NCBI GenBank assembly: GCA_947630455.1
Contig: CANRHP010000006.1
Coordinates: 1-46,048 of the forward strand
Reading direction: 5' to 3'
Length of the DNA: 46,048 bases
Origin: an uncultured Clostridia bacterium
Lineage (GTDB): Bacteria; Bacillota; Clostridia; Christensenellales; CAG-314
Shown here piece by piece: positions 42,464 through 46,048 of this stretch; position 1 is the stretch's first letter; each line of letters starts with the position of its first letter. The translations under genes and the position numbers were made by a program. A model generated the notes under the pieces. That model was not told the DNA's origin. It saw only the letters and a list, made by a program, of their open reading frames with translations, and did not search any database.

Positions 42464-43282
42464 ATGGCAAAAATAGAAAATTTTGAAATGGAGATCACTA
42501 CGCTCGGCCGTATGCGCACCGTATGGGTGTATCTTCCCGACAATTACACCGACAAAGGAGACGGTTTCCCTGTTATTTACATGCATGATGGACAAAATTT
42601 GTTTTACGACCGCCTGACAGCTTATGGCGCAGCATGGCATGTCGATAAGGTTTTGGGAGATATTTACCGTACAACAGGTATGAGCTGTATGGTTGTGGGC
42701 GTTGAGTGCAATGACAAGGTGCGTTTTTCGGAATACAGTCCGTGGAAGGCGGTACCCAATATGCGTAACCGTCCCAAGGAAAAGGAAAATCAGGGCGGTG
42801 ACGGCGTCAAATACGGTGAATGGTTTGCAACGGTTTTGAAACCATATATAGATAATCGCTACAATACCGACAAGCATCGTATGGCAACGGCTGTAGCAGG
42901 CAGCAGTATGGGCGGACTAATAAGCTGTTACATTGGGCTCAAATATCAGCGAATATTCGAAACAATGGGATTGTTCAGCACATACACCGCGTTTAATCAG
43001 CCTGCTTTCAATCATTTTGAAAACAGTACGCCGCAAAATCTTCCTCAGCATGCGTTTATTTATGCGGGCGGAAAAGAATGGGGACAGGAGGACAGCAAAG
43101 CAAACCGACAAATGGTTACCATTGCCGTTAATTTGTATAACACTCTGTTTAAAAGGCAGATTTGCTGTGAGCTTGTTGTGGATAGCGAGCTGCCGCACTA
43201 CGAAACAGCATGGGAAACCTACTTCCGTCCTTTTGCCGAGAGCTTTCTCGAGCGCTATAGCGAATTTAAAAAAAAGCAGTAA
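42464..43282 (+). CDS. Alpha/beta-hydrolase, putative esterase
   Basis: Cytoplasmic esterase-like protein (272 aa) of the enterochelin esterase/EstD type. The early strand FPVIYMHDGQNLFYD, the nucleophile elbow AGSSMGGLISCY (Ser near residue 147), and a C-terminal His in ELPHYETAW complete the expected pattern; the acid residue is not certain. No signal peptide. SD AAGGAG. Substrate unknown; siderophore ester cleavage is possible from the family, but no siderophore genes lie nearby. Confidence 0.8.
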   Translation: MAKIENFEMEITTLGRMRTVWVYLPDNYTDKGDGFPVIYMHDGQNLFYDRLTAYGAAWHVDKVLGDIYRTTGMSCMVVGVECNDKVRFSEYSPWKAVPNMRNRPKEKENQGGDGVKYGEWFATVLKPYIDNRYNTDKHRMATAVAGSSMGGLISCYIGLKYQRIFETMGLFSTYTAFNQPAFNHFENSTPQNLPQHAFIYAGGKEWGQEDSKANRQMVTIAVNLYNTLFKRQICCELVVDSELPHYETAWETYFRPFAESFLERYSEFKKKQ

Positions 43283-43408
43283 TTCAAATCAATTAAACGC
43301 TTAAAAAATACAGCTCTGTGCCCGGCAATGCGATTGCTGAGCTTATTCTGCAGTACGTCGCGCTTAAAGGATTGGTTTTCTCGAAAGTTTTTTTGCAAAT
43401 TATACGCC

Positions 43409-43437
43409 TTTACAAAGCAGTCAAAATGAAGTATAAT
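43409..43437 (+). promoter_or_regulatory. Promoter directly abutting maf
   Basis: TTTACA (43409-43414), 17 bases, TATAAT (43432-43437). Only nine bases separate the -10 from the maf ATG, so a transcript started here would have a leader of about two or three bases. Confidence 0.7.
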
Positions 43438-43446
43438 AATAAAGTT

Positions 43447-44001
43447 ATGCAACTTATTTTGGCAAGCGCGTCACCGCGCAGACGCGAACTTTTGAGCAAA
43501 CTACCCTATCCGTTTGAAATTATTCCCGCTGAAGGCGAAGAGGTGAGCAGCCAAACCGAGCCTACCGAGATCGTCAAAGAATTGGCTGCTCACAAGGCGC
43601 AGGAGGTATTTGCCGTACACCCCGACGCTGTTGTGTTGGGTTGCGATACGGTAGTAGACTTTGATGGGCAAGTTATGGGCAAGCCGCGCGATCGCGAGGA
43701 CGCATTGCGTATGCTCAGAGCTCTTTCCGGGAATGTTCATTTTGTACACACAGGCGTGTGCGTTTTAAGTTCTGTGGGAAATTGGCTGTTTTGTGACAGC
43801 ACCGAAGTGCATTTTCGTGTTCTTTCGGAGGAAGAAATCGTCAAATATGTCGATGCGGGAGAAGCATACGGCAAGGCGGGAGCCTACGGCATACAGGATG
43901 ACAGCAGGTTTGTCTCTCACATTGTGGGCGATTACGACAACGTTGTGGGACTGCCAAGCTATCGAATAAAGGAGATTCTCGAAACTATTTACAAAAGGTG
44001 A
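43447..44001 (+). CDS. maf: Maf-family nucleotide pyrophosphatase
   Basis: Hydrolyses non-canonical or excess NTPs such as dTTP/UTP (184 aa). The start MQLILASASPRRRELLSKLP is the family signature and fixes the ATG at 43447. Other motifs are GCDTVVDFDGQVMGKPRDRE and EAYGKAGAYGIQDDSRFVSH. The frame is open upstream to 43318, but those residues are not Maf-like. No SD is visible; a strong promoter ends nine bases before the start. Maf genes often precede mreB, as here. Confidence 0.93.
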   Translation: MQLILASASPRRRELLSKLPYPFEIIPAEGEEVSSQTEPTEIVKELAAHKAQEVFAVHPDAVVLGCDTVVDFDGQVMGKPRDREDALRMLRALSGNVHFVHTGVCVLSSVGNWLFCDSTEVHFRVLSEEEIVKYVDAGEAYGKAGAYGIQDDSRFVSHIVGDYDNVVGLPSYRIKEILETIYKR

Positions 44002-44004
44002 TTT

Positions 44005-44967
44005 ATGGCAAACTTCGAATTGGTTTTTGACCTCGGTTCGGCATATGTGTCGGCAGGCAACAAAAAAGATGGATTTACTGATAAAATTCCCGCAGTGGTA
44101 GCGGTAGCAACGGATACCAAGCAGATTGTCGGCGTGGGAGTTGAGGCAATTCGCTTGGGTACTACATTGGGCAGCGGAGTAAAGCTTACCTATCCTATTT
44201 TGGAAGGAGCTATCATCGACAACGACGGAGCAAAGGCGCTCATTTCGACGCTTCTCAACCGTTTAGTCAATTACAAGATGAGCGCATTTTCTCGTTACAA
44301 TGTTACTTGCGCCGTGCCATGCGGCATGATCAGCAGTGATAAAAACACAATAGAAACGGTGTTTTTGGGATTGGGCGCAAAGCAGGTTGGATTTATCGAG
44401 ACGCCTATTGCGGATAGCGCCTATTTGTTTAATGAGTTCCACACGCGTCAAGGTATTGTTGTTGATATCGGCTACGATTGTACAGATCTCGCCATTGTCA
44501 CGGCAAATACCATTGCCGCAGGCTGTACCTTATATTATAGCGGCAAAAGCCTGACGGAAGCTATTTCCGAAAGGATTCGTTCAAAGTATATGATCCAGTT
44601 GAGCAGGGATGCCGCCGAGTATCTCAAGCTCAATTGCGCCAGCTTGTATCCAAACGATTCGACGGTGGTGTCGGTAAGCGGCATCAACACGCAGTCGGGA
44701 ATGGCAGAGCAGGTAAATGTAAGCAGCAAGGAGCTCTACGACACAGTGGTGGAATTTGTTCGTAAATACGCGCGTATAATTCAAAGTCTGGTTGATAGTG
44801 TTCGGAGCGATTTGGCAACATTGGTGCACAGTGACGGCGTTATGCTTTGCGGCGGCGGGGCCAAGCTCGCCGGCTTGGATATGTTTTTACAAAGCGAGCT
44901 TTCTTTGCCTGTTTATGTCGCCACATATCCCGACGAAGTATCAATCAAAGGCTTACTTTCTATGTGA
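44005..44967 (+). CDS. MreB-like actin-family protein, divergent
   Basis: Actin-fold protein (320 aa against about 330-345 for MreB). Phosphate-1 loop FDLGSAYVSAG (residues 8-18); the central part (VTCAVPCGMISSDKNTIETV, then FIETPIADSAY) aligns with MreB. Phosphate-2 reads VVDIGYDCTDLAIV where MreB has DIGGGT, so the glycine loop is altered. The adenosine motif LCGGGAKLAGLD is kept. It follows maf by three bases, the usual maf-mreB pairing, but no mreC or mreD is present. Cell-shape function is possible; ATP hydrolysis is doubtful. Confidence 0.75.
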   Translation: MANFELVFDLGSAYVSAGNKKDGFTDKIPAVVAVATDTKQIVGVGVEAIRLGTTLGSGVKLTYPILEGAIIDNDGAKALISTLLNRLVNYKMSAFSRYNVTCAVPCGMISSDKNTIETVFLGLGAKQVGFIETPIADSAYLFNEFHTRQGIVVDIGYDCTDLAIVTANTIAAGCTLYYSGKSLTEAISERIRSKYMIQLSRDAAEYLKLNCASLYPNDSTVVSVSGINTQSGMAEQVNVSSKELYDTVVEFVRKYARIIQSLVDSVRSDLATLVHSDGVMLCGGGAKLAGLDMFLQSELSLPVYVATYPDEVSIKGLLSM

Positions 44968-45016
44968 TCAAAGTTGAAAAACTTAAATAAAAAATATAAA
45001 AACGGAGGAAAACTTT

Positions 45017-45550
45017 ATGAATCTCAAGGGTAGCAAAACCGAACAAAACCTGATCGCGGCTTTTGCTGGCGAAAGTCAGGCACGCAACAAGTACGATTAC
45101 TATGCCTCCAAAGCAAAAAAGGATGGCTATGAGCAGATAGCGGCAATATTTCAGGAAACAGCCAACAATGAGAAGGAGCATGCCAAGCTGTGGTTCAAAT
45201 TGTTCCATGGTATCAACAGCACATTGGACAACCTGTTGGACGCCGCAGCAGGCGAAAGCTACGAGTGGACGGAAATGTACAAAAATTTTGCCGATGTAGC
45301 CGAGCAGGAGGGCTTCTATGACATAGCAGCCAAATTCCGCGGAGTAGCGGCAATAGAAAAGCATCACGAAGAACGTTATCGCAAGCTTGCCGAGGCAGTA
45401 CGCGGCGGTGAAGTGTTTGTCAAGCTGGATGAAAATGTGTGGGTTTGCCGCAACTGCGGTCACATACATATCGGCAAGTCTGCTCCGGAGGTTTGCCCTG
45501 TTTGCGCTCATCCGCAAGCCTATTTCGAACTGTTGAAGGAAAATTTCTAA
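45017..45550 (+). CDS. rbr: Rubrerythrin
   Basis: Peroxide-reducing protein of anaerobes (177 aa). The four-helix diiron domain has [27 protein letters not shown], and [11 protein letters not shown] as ligand-bearing helices. The C-terminal rubredoxin domain has [12 protein letters not shown] and [12 protein letters not shown], with its four cysteines. SD GGAGG. A TTGAAA/TATAAA pair upstream has a short 15-base spacer, so the promoter is uncertain. A terminator follows. Confidence 0.95.
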   Translation: MNLKGSKTEQNLIAAFAGESQARNKYDYYASKAKKDGYEQIAAIFQETANNEKEHAKLWFKLFHGINSTLDNLLDAAAGESYEWTEMYKNFADVAEQEGFYDIAAKFRGVAAIEKHHEERYRKLAEAVRGGEVFVKLDENVWVCRNCGHIHIGKSAPEVCPVCAHPQAYFELLKENF

Positions 45551-45568
45551 TCACAATTTCTACCTAAC

Positions 45569-45603
45569 AAAAAAGACGGCCTTTTTATTTGGCTGCCTTT
45601 TTT
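45569..45603 (+). terminator. Rho-independent terminator of rbr
   Basis: AAAAAAGACGGCC (45569-45581) pairs with GGCTGCCTTTTTT (45591-45603), with one mismatch and one G-U pair, and T-rich sequence follows. Confidence 0.85.
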
Positions 45604-45936
45604 GTTTTTTAATAAGGAGTATACTATTAACCGTCAACTTAAATAACGGAAAGAGTCCGATGTTAGGCACACAACTGTTTCGGCGTACTTAGCTCGCATA
45701 AATTGCAAAACTACCGAAGCTTCAGAATTTATCGCTGTTTTGCCTATTCAGATAAAAAAATTATACAGTATTTTTTCCCTAATGTCAATAGGTTTTGAAA
45801 AATAAGATAGATTCGGTGCTAAGGTACGATGTGTTGTCTGAAGGTGCGCTGGAATATGGAAATTTATCCGATAAGTCCAAAAATACATTCATTGAAAAAA
45901 ATTTTTTAATTTGAGCAAAATTCTTTATTTATTTGA
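45604..45936. other. Non-coding stretch, nothing recognised
   Basis: About 330 AT-rich bases with no ORF of useful length, no clear hairpin with a U tract and no tRNA. A 16-base segment (45697-45712) is identical to one inside the right part of the insertion sequence (7887-7902), which could be chance. Confidence 0.4.
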
Positions 45937-45965
45937 TTGACAATATTTTCACAATGTAATATACT
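45937..45965 (+). promoter_or_regulatory. Strong promoter near the right edge
   Basis: TTGACA (45937-45942), 17 bases, TATACT (45960-45965). It would start transcription near 45972 into the leader described next. Confidence 0.85.
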
Positions 45966-45969
45966 AAAA

Positions 45970-46048
45970 AAGCTGTTGTGAAATGGCAGCAGCGAGAAGC
46001 TTGACAATAGAATAGTAAGAAGAATTGAAACACAGTCAACGAGAGAAT
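45970..46048 (+). ncRNA. Possible 5' part of a T-box leader (truncated by the window)
   Basis: Directly after a strong promoter the RNA can form GCTGTTG/CAGCAGC, then contains AATAGTAAGAAGA and, some 20 bases later, CAACGAGAGAAT. An AGTA motif followed by a GAGAG-like element resembles Stem I of T-box leaders that sense uncharged tRNA. The specifier loop, T-box sequence and downstream gene lie outside the window, so this is only a suggestion. Confidence 0.35.

Noticed and set aside
43318..43446. Upstream extension of maf through a GTG start
   Set aside because: The extra 43 residues are not Maf-like and the region contains a promoter ending just before ATG 43447.

Overview
The window reads as a chromosomal segment of an anaerobic, gut-type member of the Bacillota (class Clostridia or a close relative). 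The reasons are a canonical S10-spc-alpha ribosomal protein block with Shine-Dalgarno sites of the AGGAGG type, zinc (C+) forms of S14, L36 and S4, a pth-mfd-(yabM)-(yabN) order known from Bacillota, oxygen-defence proteins typical of strict anaerobes (flavodiiron protein, rubrerythrin), a bile salt hydrolase-like enzyme, and a possible T-box leader at the right edge. No rRNA, tRNA or CRISPR array is visible.

Layout. (1) 1-6405, minus strand: an oligopeptide ABC importer, oppA-oppB-oppC and the first codons of an ATPase gene. The binding protein and one permease carry unusually large extra extracytoplasmic parts. (2) About 6601-7952: an IS3-family insertion sequence with an A7 -1 frameshift site; its right end touches the -35 box of the next promoter. 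(3) 7947-24351: one long plus-strand block running from rpsJ to rplQ, including secY, adk, map, a KOW-domain gene, infA, rpmJ and rpoA, and ending in a strong terminator. (4) 24370-26911: an accessory stretch with a 38-aa ORF overlapping a terminator-like hairpin, a 71-aa ORF, a convergent XRE regulator with two near-identical palindromic operators, an unrecognised 205-aa protein and a small membrane protein under a perfect consensus promoter. (5) 26934-29916: bile salt hydrolase-like gene (minus), a small exported protein and a flavodiiron protein. (6) 30101-42309: pth (minus) diverging from mfd, then a SurA/PrsA-like lipoprotein, a PlsC-like acyltransferase with a zinc ribbon, a SpoVB/YabM-type flippase, and the overlapping chain yabN-dus-trmL. 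(7) 42464-45550: an esterase, maf, a divergent MreB-like gene and rubrerythrin. (8) 45551-46048: a terminator, then non-coding sequence with a strong promoter and what may be the 5' part of a T-box leader.

Most of the window is housekeeping: translation, protein export, nucleotide salvage, tRNA modification, DNA repair and envelope work. The less ordinary elements are the enlarged peptide importer, the insertion sequence abutting the S10 promoter, intercistronic hairpins flanking rpsM-rpsK-rpsD, the small-ORF/attenuator/XRE region, several genes lacking a Shine-Dalgarno site with a -10-like hexamer close to the start codon, and an actin-like gene with a changed phosphate loop. All functional statements come from reading protein motifs by eye; no database search was run.
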